The notes: generated from the sequence alone by a model not told the origin. Numbered from the stretch's first letter, positions 7,432 to 13,899 are shown. The stretch: DNA of 64,000 nt from a virus (IMGVR_UViG_3300030107_002828:2919-66918), one strand, 5' to 3'. A program made the numbers and translations.

Positions 7432-7940
7432 TAGAGAGTTTTAAGTTCAGCTTCTTGAGCTGAGGTTAATTGATACTTAGCTTTGATAGCTTCTATTTTC
7501 CCACCTGATTTAATGTAGTCTTTAGCTTGCGCTAATTGTCTACCAGTTATATCATTTTTACCGTGAGTATTAGTTGCATCACTGTCTTTAGTATCATCAA
7601 TTAGAAATAAATTTCCTAATGCGTATTTCTTCCCATAACTCGATGCAGCACCGAATCGTTGAGGCATTTGCATACCTTTCTGATCTAAATCAACTCCTAC
7701 TACTGCTGTAGCATTAATTGTTTCTTTACCATCAGTTATAGTTGCTGTAGTTCTAATAACAGAAGAATCTACTAATTCTTCATTTATTACTACTGTAACA
7801 TCTAACTCCTTAATAAAGGGTTTAATTGCTTCGAGAATGTCTTCGGCTGACCGGAAGTAATACTTACCGAATGAGTTAAATCTACTTTTTTTCGATTTAA
7901 ACTTTGTCTGAATTTTTGATAATTTTTCGTTAATGGTCAT
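7431..7940 (-). CDS. ERF-family single-strand annealing recombinase
   Basis: A 169-residue protein with the ERF signature: the N-terminal KLSKIQTKFKSKKSRFNSFGKYYFRS segment is followed by the core motif MQMPQRFGAASSYGKKYAL and then FLIDDTKDSDA. ERF proteins form rings and anneal complementary single strands. A C-terminal 40-residue helical tail (TGRQLAQAKDYI onward) resembles extra domains on other ERF proteins. It is coupled to the RecE-like exonuclease, forming a two-component recombination pair. Confidence 0.88.
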   Translation of the reverse strand: MTINEKLSKIQTKFKSKKSRFNSFGKYYFRSAEDILEAIKPFIKELDVTVVINEELVDSSVIRTTATITDGKETINATAVVGVDLDQKGMQMPQRFGAASSYGKKYALGNLFLIDDTKDSDATNTHGKNDITGRQLAQAKDYIKSGGKIEAIKAKYQLTSAQEAELKTL

Positions 7941-7983
7941 ATTAATATAATTACATATTTATTTGTTAATTTACATATCTAAC

Positions 7984-8736
7984 TTACAGATAATCAAGCA
8001 CTTGTGAGTGATCAACATTGTCTATAAGTTTTTGTACAGCTTGTTTTTTCATCTCAGAAATTCGTACATAATCACTAGCTCCTTCAATACCTAATTTAAC
8101 TGCTATTTGTTTTGCTGTGTGTTTGTCACAATCTAATCCGTATGATAATCTTAACACTTCATATTCTTTTTCATTTAAATGTTTCTTTAATAAACTTGTT
8201 AAATAAATATTCATTAAATGAATATTATAAGGTTCAGATTTATCAGGAATTTGATACATCATATTTTCATCTGTATTGGGTTTCGCATCAATAGATAAAA
8301 ATATACTATTAAAAAACATGGAAACCATTTTCTTATCTTTTCCATTATCTTTTCGTATCTTATTTAATTGATGTTCAGGTATTCTCATATCTCCTCTGTG
8401 CATATCAATTCTTCTTCTAATTGCTCCTTTAATTCTTTTACTAAAAAAACTTTTTAATGTCTTTTCAATGTCTTCACTTTTCTTTAGTTCTGTCCAATCT
8501 AATTTATCAACAGCTCGTGTTAATCCTTCATTTCCACATTGCAATAAATCAAGTATAGATAATATACCTGATGCTTGATCACTAGTTGAAAATTTTCTAG
8601 CCATAATTTCTACAAGAGGCATGAATTTAACTATCATTTCATTTCTTGTGTATTCTTTATAAGGTTTATCTAAAGGCATAGATTCCTTTAAATCTTCCTT
8701 ATATCTAATATAATTCTGTATATTATATTTTTTCAT
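7984..8736 (-). CDS. Sigma-70-like RNA polymerase sigma factor
   Basis: A 250-residue sigma-like protein. Residues 30-125 match sigma region 2 (VKFMPLVEIMARKF, LDLLQCGNEGLTRAVDKLDW, then FFSKRIKGAIRRRID). The C-terminal 70 residues match region 4 with a helix-turn-helix (HLNEKEYEVLRLSYGLD, TAKQIAVKLGI, RISEMKKQAVQKL). Regions 1.1 and a full region 3 are missing, as in small phage and alternative sigmas. It would redirect host RNA polymerase to phage promoters, possibly those driving one of the arms of this genome. Its start overlaps the preceding gene by 4 bases. Confidence 0.85.
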   Translation of the reverse strand: MKKYNIQNYIRYKEDLKESMPLDKPYKEYTRNEMIVKFMPLVEIMARKFSTSDQASGILSILDLLQCGNEGLTRAVDKLDWTELKKSEDIEKTLKSFFSKRIKGAIRRRIDMHRGDMRIPEHQLNKIRKDNGKDKKMVSMFFNSIFLSIDAKPNTDENMMYQIPDKSEPYNIHLMNIYLTSLLKKHLNEKEYEVLRLSYGLDCDKHTAKQIAVKLGIEGASDYVRISEMKKQAVQKLIDNVDHSQVLDYL

Positions 8737-8861
8737 TTTTTCTTTTTCTTACTTTTTTGAATTGCTTTATTTTGTCTCGGATACCAAAAACGTTGGTACC
8801 AATTAAGTGTTCGTATAGTTTTTTCCTTGTCATTTGTATCGTTTATGTGCGAGGCGTTCAT
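8733..8861 (-). CDS. Small protein, 42 aa, unknown
   Basis: A 42-residue frame (starts M-N-A-S-H-I; core NWYQRFWYPRQNKA; lysine-run tail). Its stop and the sigma gene start share ATGA, a coupling seen throughout this operon. A competing frame on the same strand exists, but this one has the AT-rich third codon positions typical of the neighbours, so it is preferred. The aromatic and basic composition is notable; no function is recognised. Confidence 0.55.
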   Translation of the reverse strand: MNASHINDTNDKEKTIRTLNWYQRFWYPRQNKAIQKSKKKKK

Positions 8862-8940
8862 AATGTTTGTCTAATAAGATCCCTGCTACCTCTTCTGAGA
8901 TCATGTTGTCGTGGTATAATTGCCATATTAATTTATTCAT
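8830..8940 (-). CDS. Small protein, 36 aa, unknown
   Basis: A 36-residue protein (starts M-N-K-L-I-W-Q-L-Y; contains ISEEVAGILLDKHYERLAHK) whose start overlaps the end of the DNA ligase gene by 8 bases and whose end overlaps the next small gene by 32 bases. It is helical and amphipathic. Its nesting in the operon suggests it is translated. No function recognised. Confidence 0.5.
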   Translation of the reverse strand: MNKLIWQLYHDNMISEEVAGILLDKHYERLAHKRYK

Positions 8941-9769
8941 AATTTCTTAATCCTTTAAATAGTGGGTGTCTATAACTCCCAGCTTTAGTTCTTTGGAAAT
9001 ATGTAAACGTTGCTCTTTGTCCAATATAATCATCTATATTGTTCAACATATCTTTCATGTCTTCATATGTATATCCTTTACCTGGAGGACATCCAAATTC
9101 TACTCCTTCATCATCTTGCATTAAAAATTTACCTATTGTTCCTTTACGTTTACCTTTACCTACTTCATATCCTATAATAATTGCTTCAGTGTCATGAAAA
9201 TCTTTAAATTTCATTAATCCATAAGATCTACCATGTTTATATACATTACTACCTAATCTCATTATAGAACCTTCATATCCTTGATCTAAGTATTCTTTAT
9301 GGTACTGTTTAGCTGCGTTAAAATTTGTTACTAATTTAGCGTTTACATATATGATATGTTCATTGTATATATCAGAAGTTACTAGATTATTCATGCGAAT
9401 ACCATAACTTTCATATTTATCATCAATATAATCATATACATGAAACTGTACTAGTTTCTTAGCTTCAGTTCTTTCTTTTTTAGTTATTCTTTTTTGTTTT
9501 CTAACTAAAGATATAATCTTTTCAAAATCATTTTTAAGTTCATGATTATATAACTCACCATCTAATATAACATTAGGATTATCTTTAAAAAATTTCTTTA
9601 AAGATTGTTCTATGTGTTTTACATTCATAAATTTATTTCCAGCTCTTGAATAAGCTCCGTCTTTAGTAAAAAGACAACGTACACCATCTAATTTAGGTTG
9701 CACGTATACATTTTTGCTCCAATTGACTCTTTTTTCGTCAAACTTGTGAGCTAACATTGGTTTTATCAT
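8933..9769 (-). CDS. ATP-dependent DNA ligase (small phage type)
   Basis: A 278-residue nick-sealing ligase. Motif I is K26 in QPKLDGVR, the lysine that takes AMP. Further nucleotidyltransferase motifs are DGELYNH (III), EGSIMR (IV) and GLMKFKDF (V). A C-terminal OB-like domain follows (residues about 195-278, with RKGTIGKFLMQD and TFTYFQRTKAGSYRHP). Length and layout fit T7-like minimal ligases without extra N-terminal domains. It should join Okazaki fragments and recombination nicks. Its first bases overlap the upstream 77-residue gene by 4 bases. Confidence 0.93.
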   Translation of the reverse strand: MIKPMLAHKFDEKRVNWSKNVYVQPKLDGVRCLFTKDGAYSRAGNKFMNVKHIEQSLKKFFKDNPNVILDGELYNHELKNDFEKIISLVRKQKRITKKERTEAKKLVQFHVYDYIDDKYESYGIRMNNLVTSDIYNEHIIYVNAKLVTNFNAAKQYHKEYLDQGYEGSIMRLGSNVYKHGRSYGLMKFKDFHDTEAIIIGYEVGKGKRKGTIGKFLMQDDEGVEFGCPPGKGYTYEDMKDMLNNIDDYIGQRATFTYFQRTKAGSYRHPLFKGLRNYE

Positions 9770-9999
9770 AAGTTCTTAAGTTTATTTTCTATTATTCTTA
9801 TTTTGTTTTTAAGTATCTCACATTTTTCATATTGCTCTGCCTTTAAATATTTATCAAGTAGTGTCATACATCTAGCTAATTCAGCCATTAATTCTTCTTC
9901 TTGATTAAATTCAGTTTCTGCAATAAGTCCCGCATGTAAGTGGTTTATTATTAATTTAGCTACTTTTTGAGCTAAATGTTCAATTTCGTGTTCAGTCAT
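9766..9999 (-). CDS. Small helical protein with UVR-like motif
   Basis: A 77-residue helical protein whose last 30 residues (LKAEQYEKCEILKNKIRIIE) match the helix-turn-helix hairpin pattern of UvrB/UvrC interaction motifs, seen also in other small adaptor proteins. The rest is an acidic helix. It is the first gene behind the promoter at 9998..10029, whose predicted transcript would start only 5 bases before this ATG, an almost leaderless arrangement. Function unknown; a protein-protein adaptor is the best guess. Confidence 0.6.
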   Translation of the reverse strand: MTEHEIEHLAQKVAKLIINHLHAGLIAETEFNQEEELMAELARCMTLLDKYLKAEQYEKCEILKNKIRIIENKLKNL

Positions 10000-10029
10000 A
10001 TTATCTAACTTTATTCGTATTAAGTTTCG
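9998..10029 (-). promoter_or_regulatory. Phage promoter P1 (T7-geometry 32-bp motif)
   Basis: Read on the minus strand from 10029: CGAA, 3 bases, TAATACGA, 9 bases, GATAATAT. It matches five other sites in this window without gaps. The TAATAC block sits exactly 17 bases before the conserved G, the spacing of a T7 promoter. Start at G 10005 would leave 5 bases before the ATG of the 77-residue gene. Confidence 0.7.
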
Positions 10030-10094
10030 TTTGTAATTCTTTTTTTAAACATGTGATTATATAATTATATTCATTATAAATATGAAATATTTAT

Positions 10095-10631
10095 CTATAA
10101 TTCGTATTGTTGGGATAGGATACTAACTATTTTCTTAGCGTGAATTAACGCATCTAAAGTATCATCTCTTTGCGTATATCGAGTTTGATTGTTAGAAAAA
10201 TCTGTATATTCATAACCATCAACCATATATTTAGATATAATCTTTTCTGGTTTTAAGACAAATAAGCATTTAGGTGTTTTAGTAAACAGATGCCAACAGC
10301 TAACATGTATTTTATCTCTATCTCCAGTCCATATAATATAGATATATTCTATATCAGAGTTGATTTGCCCCATTCTTTGAAGATAACAGCTATCATAATA
10401 AAAATCATGCACTAACTTACTAGTAAGTCTACTTCCATCTTGACAACTATTGCCCTTAGCAAGTAACCAGTTAGCTATTTGTACTCCTTGCCATTCAGGA
10501 TAACCATCATGATGCATATACATGTTAACATAAGCTTTATCAGCTACCACTTCTGGATGTATAGCAAATCCTTCTGAAAACTCACTACTGTGTTTACGAT
10601 CTATGACCATAATATTATTTCTTGTACTCAT
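10095..10631 (-). CDS. Hypothetical protein, 178 aa
   Basis: A 178-residue protein taken from ATG 10631 (M-S-T-R-N-N-I-M-V-I-D), because a 41-residue gene ends in a TAATG overlap exactly there; the longer frame to 10673 would run through that gene. It contains a YVNMYMHHDGYPEWQGVQIANWL segment resembling a conserved motif in uncharacterised phage proteins, and an IYIIWTGDRDKIHVSCW beta-rich core. No catalytic residues can be assigned. Followed downstream by about 65 bases without a gene and promoter P1. Confidence 0.65.
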   Translation of the reverse strand: MSTRNNIMVIDRKHSSEFSEGFAIHPEVVADKAYVNMYMHHDGYPEWQGVQIANWLLAKGNSCQDGSRLTSKLVHDFYYDSCYLQRMGQINSDIEYIYIIWTGDRDKIHVSCWHLFTKTPKCLFVLKPEKIISKYMVDGYEYTDFSNNQTRYTQRDDTLDALIHAKKIVSILSQQYEL

Positions 10632-10756
10632 TAATATATATTTTTTTCTGCCCACTGTTGATATTCTTTCCAAGATTGTTCTTGGTTAAGGTAACCGTTG
10701 TAGACTCTACGTTTACCTATAAATTTAATTCCGTTAAAGTTTTCTAAAAATTCCAT
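10631..10756 (-). CDS. Small protein, 41 aa, unknown
   Basis: A 41-residue protein (starts M-E-F-L-E-N-F-N-G; contains GYLNQEQSWKEYQQWAEK), aromatic-rich. It begins 1 base after the stop of the acidic 154-residue gene and ends in a TAATG overlap with the next gene, the typical coupling here. No function recognised. Confidence 0.6.
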   Translation of the reverse strand: MEFLENFNGIKFIGKRRVYNGYLNQEQSWKEYQQWAEKNIY

Positions 10757-10757
10757 A

Positions 10758-11222
10758 TTATTCTTCTTCTTTTTCTTCGTAATAATCTCCTGAATCTATT
10801 AACTCTTCTTTTTTCTCATCCCAGTATTCCATGTATATATCTTCCCACCAGTGTTCTAATTCATAGTTGAAATCATACTCCATGTCTGACCATAAATGAG
10901 GTTCTACCCAAACATCACCACCTGATGTTAGTTCGTCCAGAGCTCTTGAAGACCAATCATTGTAATCCTCATAGTAATAACCATCTTGTGACACATAAGG
11001 TCTCTCGTCATGAGTACACCAGTATATATCATAGCTATCGCACGTTGATTCACTGTATATTTTTAAACTGTGTCTATTATCAACCCAATCACTTGTGTTG
11101 TCTAATTTACCACCATATTCTTCTTGGATATATTCTAATAACCAAGGACCATCTGGCTCTTGCATAAAGCCATCTGCTTCTAATTTTTCGATGATTATCT
11201 CATCTGTTAATAATTCTGCCAT
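10758..11222 (-). CDS. Very acidic hypothetical protein, 154 aa
   Basis: A 154-residue, strongly acidic protein rich in Asp, Glu, Tyr and Trp, with an EEKEEE C-terminus. No motif is recognised. Very acidic small phage proteins are often DNA mimics that block host nucleases or DNA-binding proteins, but that is only a compositional hint. The tRNA-like element at 11242..11350 lies just upstream, so this mRNA 5' end could be defined by processing of that RNA. Confidence 0.7.
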   Translation of the reverse strand: MAELLTDEIIIEKLEADGFMQEPDGPWLLEYIQEEYGGKLDNTSDWVDNRHSLKIYSESTCDSYDIYWCTHDERPYVSQDGYYYEDYNDWSSRALDELTSGGDVWVEPHLWSDMEYDFNYELEHWWEDIYMEYWDEKKEELIDSGDYYEEKEEE

Positions 11223-11241
11223 AATTTTAATTTAAAGTTAG

Positions 11242-11350
11242 TGGACGTGGCAGGAATCGAACCTGCGTTACCATGACTCGGTTGTATTCAGTGTAATACA
11301 CTTCCGTAATGCCTAAAAAGGACACACATACACTTACTGTTACCACGTCT
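11242..11350 (-). ncRNA. tRNA-like element TLS1 (acceptor and T-arm only recognisable)
   Basis: On the minus strand the 3' part is a textbook T-arm (GCAGG, loop TTCGATT, CCTGC) followed directly by CACGTCC and a discriminator A, and the 5' end AGACGTG pairs with it over 6 of 7 bases. The 79 bases between contain no normal D-arm or anticodon arm, position 8 is not U, and only small hairpins can be drawn. It fills the gap between two genes. It is therefore called tRNA-like, not a tRNA. A degenerate or intron-bearing tRNA is the alternative. Confidence 0.6.
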
Positions 11351-11378
11351 CGGTCAATACCTTATCACGCCCTTTTGT

Positions 11379-11636
11379 TTAGTCTAATAATACCATATAA
11401 GCTTGAGGATTTACAGTTCTAAACCAAGCTAATCCTTTTTGCTGTAATTTAATCATCTCATCATCCCATCCTCTATGATCACCTACATAACTTAATCCCA
11501 TGATTAAATCATACATAGATAATTCATTCGCGTTTAGTGACCAGTCTTCCCCACTAAATGGGTTTTCTACTGTACCACCTTCTTCATATACTGTACCATC
11601 AAACCAATCTGGTAATCTTTCATTTGTTTCTTTCAT
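11379..11636 (-). CDS. Hypothetical protein, 85 aa
   Basis: An 85-residue acidic protein (starts M-K-E-T-N-E-R-L-P-D-W-F-D-G-T). The first 40 residues are loop-rich with Gly, Pro and Trp, and the rest is helical (LSMYDLIMGLSYVGDHRGWDDEMIKLQQKGLAW). It lies in a run of small early-type genes and begins 6 bases after the gene before it. No family recognised. Confidence 0.65.
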   Translation of the reverse strand: MKETNERLPDWFDGTVYEEGGTVENPFSGEDWSLNANELSMYDLIMGLSYVGDHRGWDDEMIKLQQKGLAWFRTVNPQAYMVLLD

Positions 11637-11642
11637 TTTATT

Positions 11643-12050
11643 TTAATTTAAGTAATTTCTTTTGTAAAATTCTAACATATAGTTTAATCTAGCCATTCCA
11701 CTATATATTTTTTCTCTTGCTATCATCACATATTTGTGAGTCACTAGTTTGTCTCCATCTAGCATAGTCCATCTAACATTTTGCTTATATTGTTTGTTAA
11801 GCTGATAATTAGATGAACAACTATTCTGATTTCTTACATATCCTGTTTTAAACACAGCTAATCTTAGTTTATCTTTAGAGTAAAACCATTGTTTATTTCT
11901 CCAATATTTTCTAGCAGGTGTAGGAAATTCAAATTCCCTTGTCCCATTTTTAGCTTGTCTTTGTGTAGTTACTTCTTGAATACCATATTCTATGAGTAAT
12001 CTTCTTACGTAAGCATCTTCAAATGCTTGTTCTCTTTGTCTCCAATTCAT
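11643..12050 (-). CDS. Hypothetical basic protein, 135 aa
   Basis: A 135-residue basic protein rich in Arg, Lys, Tyr and Gln, with mostly helical N- and C-terminal parts and a central beta-like segment. Composition suggests nucleic-acid contact. It overlaps its upstream neighbour by 1 base, and both sit behind promoter P2. No known domain was recognised. Confidence 0.65.
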   Translation of the reverse strand: MNWRQREQAFEDAYVRRLLIEYGIQEVTTQRQAKNGTREFEFPTPARKYWRNKQWFYSKDKLRLAVFKTGYVRNQNSCSSNYQLNKQYKQNVRWTMLDGDKLVTHKYVMIAREKIYSGMARLNYMLEFYKRNYLN

Positions 12051-12280
12051 TATTCAGATTTTAAAAATTCGTTTCCATACATAATATCTGCACCGCTAAC
12101 ATCATAACTATGCTTGTCAGTAAACATTAGTATGTCTCTAATAGTATCTAATGGTAAATCATACCAACCATCTGAAGCCATAAGTTTATACTTAAGTCTT
12201 TTAGCTGTACGCCATTTGTGAGAAGCCAATCTTATCTTTATTTGATAATGAGGCTTGAGTTGTTGCCATGTGTTTTTCAT
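12050..12280 (-). CDS. Hypothetical protein, 76 aa, first gene behind promoter P2
   Basis: A 76-residue protein with a basic N-terminal half (KIRLASHKWRTAKRLKYKL) and a C-terminal part holding YDLPLDTIRDILMF. The ATG is 19 bases after the predicted start of transcription at G 12300. It is the first gene of a leftward unit controlled by P2 and its adjacent operator palindrome. Function unknown. Confidence 0.65.
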   Translation of the reverse strand: MKNTWQQLKPHYQIKIRLASHKWRTAKRLKYKLMASDGWYDLPLDTIRDILMFTDKHSYDVSGADIMYGNEFLKSE

Positions 12281-12292
12281 AATTGTTTTATT

Positions 12293-12324
12293 TTATTATC
12301 TTACTATATTCGTATTATGTTTCG
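12293..12324 (-). promoter_or_regulatory. Phage promoter P2 (T7-geometry 32-bp motif)
   Basis: Minus-strand motif CGAA, 3 bases, TAATACGA, 9 bases, GATAATAA, aligned without gaps to five others. Predicted start at G 12300. A TGACA-N3-TGTCA palindrome abuts its upstream edge at 12325, and the tRNA gene lies just beyond, so P2 restarts transcription after the RNA block. Confidence 0.75.
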
Positions 12325-12337
12325 TGACATTTTGTCA
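12325..12337. promoter_or_regulatory. Palindromic operator TGACA-TTT-TGTCA
   Basis: A perfect 5-bp inverted repeat with a 3-base spacer, touching the upstream edge of P2. Three related copies lie upstream of P5 at 16097..16149. Position and symmetry suit a dimeric repressor or activator site; the protein is not identified. Confidence 0.5.
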
Positions 12338-12342
12338 TATAG

Positions 12343-12416
12343 ACGCGGGAGTAGGATTCGAACCTACGACCTCGAGCTTATGAGGCTCGCGAGCTGACCA
12401 ACTGCTCTATCCCGCA
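12343..12416 (-). tRNA. tRNA with CAT anticodon (Met, or Ile2)
   Basis: A complete cloverleaf on the minus strand: acceptor TGCGGGA with TCCCGCG, D-arm AGAGC with GGT in the loop and GCTC, anticodon stem CGAGC / GCTCG around loop CTCATAA (anticodon CAT), variable AGGTC, T-arm GTAGG TTCGAAT CCTAC. CCA is not encoded. The first pair is T-G. The anticodon stem lacks the three G-C pairs of bacterial initiators, so elongator Met or lysidine-modified Ile is more likely. It is the only canonical tRNA in the window and sits at the 3' end of the large structured RNA block. Confidence 0.9.
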
Positions 12417-12627
12417 ATATTTTGGGTGATACTGTGCACGTATCCACGCTTTCATAATTGTACTAAGTGAACATCTTGCCTAAGCTCAGAACGCAAAGTC
12501 ACAATTGGGGTCTAGTGTCTAACTCATTAACCTGACTCATATTTACCAGGTTGAGAAATTTGTAGTTTTCCGCGTATCCGTTTAGTAGCTACTACACTAT
12601 TCCGTCCTTCGTGTTTTAACCCATTAG

Positions 12628-12675
12628 AGAGCATAGCGGGATTCGAACCCGCACTTTAGTACCGTAGTATGCTCT
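12628..12675 (-). ncRNA. tRNA-like minihelix TLS2 (acceptor plus T-arm, no D or anticodon arm)
   Basis: Minus strand: GAGCATA, 15 bases, then T-arm GCGGG TTCGAAT CCCGC, then TATGCTC. The 7-bp acceptor is perfect (8 bp with one flanking A-T pair) and the T-loop matches the tRNA consensus, yet only 15 bases replace the whole D, anticodon and variable region. The shape is that of the acceptor minihelices known as minimal substrates for RNase P and tRNA-binding proteins. Confidence 0.6.
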
Positions 12676-12746
12676 GTTGCCTCTAGAGGCCTTGAGGACT
12701 TACATCTGCTTTGAACCATATAGGTGCATCAATGCCTCTTATATTT

Positions 12747-12873
12747 TAGAGGTGGTGTTTCGGAACAGGTAGTTACTAGTATTATCATTTATACCGTTTT
12801 CTGTTTTGACGCACCCCGATCGATTCTAATGCCCCGGTAATCGCCTAACGTGACCTGTATGCCACCACCTCTA
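12747..12873. repeat. Long inverted repeat: 11-bp closing stem with inner 6-bp stem
   Basis: TAGAGGTGGTG at 12747..12757 pairs perfectly with CACCACCTCTA at 12863..12873. Just inside, ACAGGT (12765..12770) pairs with ACCTGT (12853..12858). Between them are further short complementary blocks such as TACCG/CGGTA. The spacing suggests one folded RNA domain of about 127 bases; no terminator-like U-run follows. Confidence 0.6.
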
Positions 12874-12877
12874 TATT

Positions 12878-12937
12878 TTAGACGTGCTCGTACGTTTTTG
12901 GGTCGAGTAACAATGCCACACTCGCATCCACGTCTAA
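12878..12937. repeat. Inverted repeat: 9-bp closing stem with switch-like inner hairpins
   Basis: TTAGACGTG at 12878..12886 pairs with CACGTCTAA at 12929..12937. Inside, CGAG at 12904..12907 can pair either with CTCG at 12887..12890 or, as CGAGT, with ACTCG at 12920..12924, so two alternative inner hairpins are mutually exclusive. This is a 60-base domain adjacent to the previous stem. Confidence 0.55.
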
Positions 12938-13040
12938 GGTGTAATATTGCTTCAATTAATAACCACGCCGTGTTACCGCTACTTTAATAAGCGCACCTCG
13001 ATTTATGTATTAATTACTGTTATTATTACTACCTATTTAG

Positions 13041-13118
13041 TAACTAAAAGAGGAATCGAACCTCTTTATCCGTCGATAGTATCGCGCTCGTTAAAACGTT
13101 TACGCTCCATACTTAGTT
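13041..13118 (-). ncRNA. tRNA-like element TLS3, 78 bases, T-arm and acceptor conserved
   Basis: Minus strand: AACTAAG pairs with TTTAGTT (one G-T pair) and a discriminator A follows; the T-arm is AGAGG TTCGATT CCTCT. Length and U8/A9 are those of a tRNA, but no D-arm with GG in its loop and no 7-base anticodon loop on a 5-bp stem can be drawn; instead CGAT-ACT-ATCG forms. It may be a degenerate tRNA or a tRNA mimic. Confidence 0.5.
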
Positions 13119-13259
13119 ATCCAGTAATCTATTGATACCTAATCGGTTAGCTATTCAGTTATGTGTTCATAGTTTTATTCTATAGGAGATTTCGTAAAAC
13201 GTCTATCCCAAACCTTCAATGAACCTAATTAACCTACTCGTCTAACTATCTATCAATGA

Positions 13260-13448
13260 TTACAAGTGCCATTCTTTTAATAATTTAATGGCGTATGATT
13301 TAATTTCATTGAAAGTTCTATCATCTAACATTCCATCATCAAATGTTACTATTCTTTCTAATTGTCTTTCTATTTGACCACAGAGCTCAGTTGCTTCTTT
13401 GTCAATATAGTCTTCTTTCATCATCTCGTATGCTTTTTTACTATCCAT
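13260..13448 (-). CDS. Hypothetical helical protein, 62 aa
   Basis: A 62-residue acidic, helical protein (starts M-D-S-K-K-A-Y-E-M-M-K). It begins 1 base after the stop of the preceding gene, and its stop codon marks the edge of the structured RNA block. No function recognised. Confidence 0.6.
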   Translation of the reverse strand: MDSKKAYEMMKEDYIDKEATELCGQIERQLERIVTFDDGMLDDRTFNEIKSYAIKLLKEWHL

Positions 13449-13449
13449 A

Positions 13450-13683
13450 TTATCTTTTATTTATTTCAGTGTTAGTTGTTACCATCCATTCACAATCTTT
13501 AGTGCTATGACCACATCCATATAAGAATGCTTCACACGCTTCATGGTCAGGATTCCATCCATTTCCTTCATTACCTAGCGCGCTAATGTCATATCTATAT
13601 ACTTCACCGTCATTAAAATCTAGTAAGTATATATATAATCCATTATCTCTTGCTACATAATTTATATATTTATCTTTTTCCAT
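13450..13683 (-). CDS. Hypothetical protein, 77 aa
   Basis: A 77-residue acidic protein with a beta-rich N-terminal half (YINYVARDNGLYIYLLDFNDGEVYRYD) followed by a Gly/His/Cys-containing segment (HEACEAFLYGCGHSTKDCEW). The clustered Cys and His residues could bind a metal but do not form a standard finger. It overlaps the upstream membrane protein gene by 14 bases. Confidence 0.6.
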   Translation of the reverse strand: MEKDKYINYVARDNGLYIYLLDFNDGEVYRYDISALGNEGNGWNPDHEACEAFLYGCGHSTKDCEWMVTTNTEINKR

Positions 13684-13894
13684 ATATTATTCTTTCTAAA
13701 TCGTCTTTTTTATAAGTTCTTTTTACTGGGTAGTTTATATACCTCGTCTCTATATCTCTAGCTTTTAATATCTCTTCATTCCATGTTCGCTGATCTATTT
13801 TGTAAAATGTATAGAATACGCCACAAAAGAAACAAATACCACATATTATTGTAAGATATAGTAATCTTTCGAATATATTTATATTTTTATTCAT
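13670..13894 (-). CDS. Small single-TM membrane protein behind promoter P3
   Basis: A 74-residue protein with one hydrophobic segment (about residues 11-30, LLYLTIICGICFFCGVFYTF) followed by a charged, soluble tail. Either an uncleaved signal anchor or an inner-membrane protein with the C-terminal part outside. The ATG lies 12 bases after the predicted P3 start. Function unknown. Confidence 0.65.
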   Translation of the reverse strand: MNKNINIFERLLYLTIICGICFFCGVFYTFYKIDQRTWNEEILKARDIETRYINYPVKRTYKKDDLERIIYGKR

Positions 13895-13899
13895 TTATT

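Larger units (their letters stand above)
12417..13259 (-). ncRNA. 843-base structured non-coding block upstream of the tRNA, possible large ornate RNA
   Basis: No credible protein gene on either strand. The region is more GC-rich than its surroundings and full of inverted repeats: two tRNA-like elements (12628..12675, 13041..13118), an 11-bp stem closing 12747..12873, a 9-bp stem closing 12878..12937, a 6-bp hairpin at 12529..12552 and a GATAC/GTATC hairpin at 12428..12444. Density of stems and the neighbouring tRNA recall large phage RNAs such as GOLLD and ROOL, which are known to lie next to tRNA genes. Strand is inferred from flanking genes and the tRNA. Alternatively it is several separate small RNAs. 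Confidence 0.5.

Noticed and set aside
8723-8833. Alternative 36-residue minus-strand frame (M-T-R-K-K-L-Y-E-H) overlapping the 42-residue gene
   Set aside because: It has an attractive ATGA overlap with the preceding gene, but its codons often end in C, unlike the neighbours, whereas the 42-residue frame has the normal AT-rich third positions and couples to the sigma start.
11242-11350. Calling the 11242 and 13041 elements ordinary tRNAs
   Set aside because: T-arm and acceptor are good, but no D-arm or 7-base anticodon loop on a stem can be drawn by hand, so no anticodon can be given.
12343-12416. tRNA-Met as a prophage attachment site
   Set aside because: No integrase, excisionase or duplicated 3' tRNA end is visible, and the gene content is that of a lytic phage.
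12947-13135. 62-residue plus-strand frame within the structured RNA block
   Set aside because: It runs antisense through the tRNA-like element TLS3, against the direction of all neighbours, and has no ribosome-binding or family signal.
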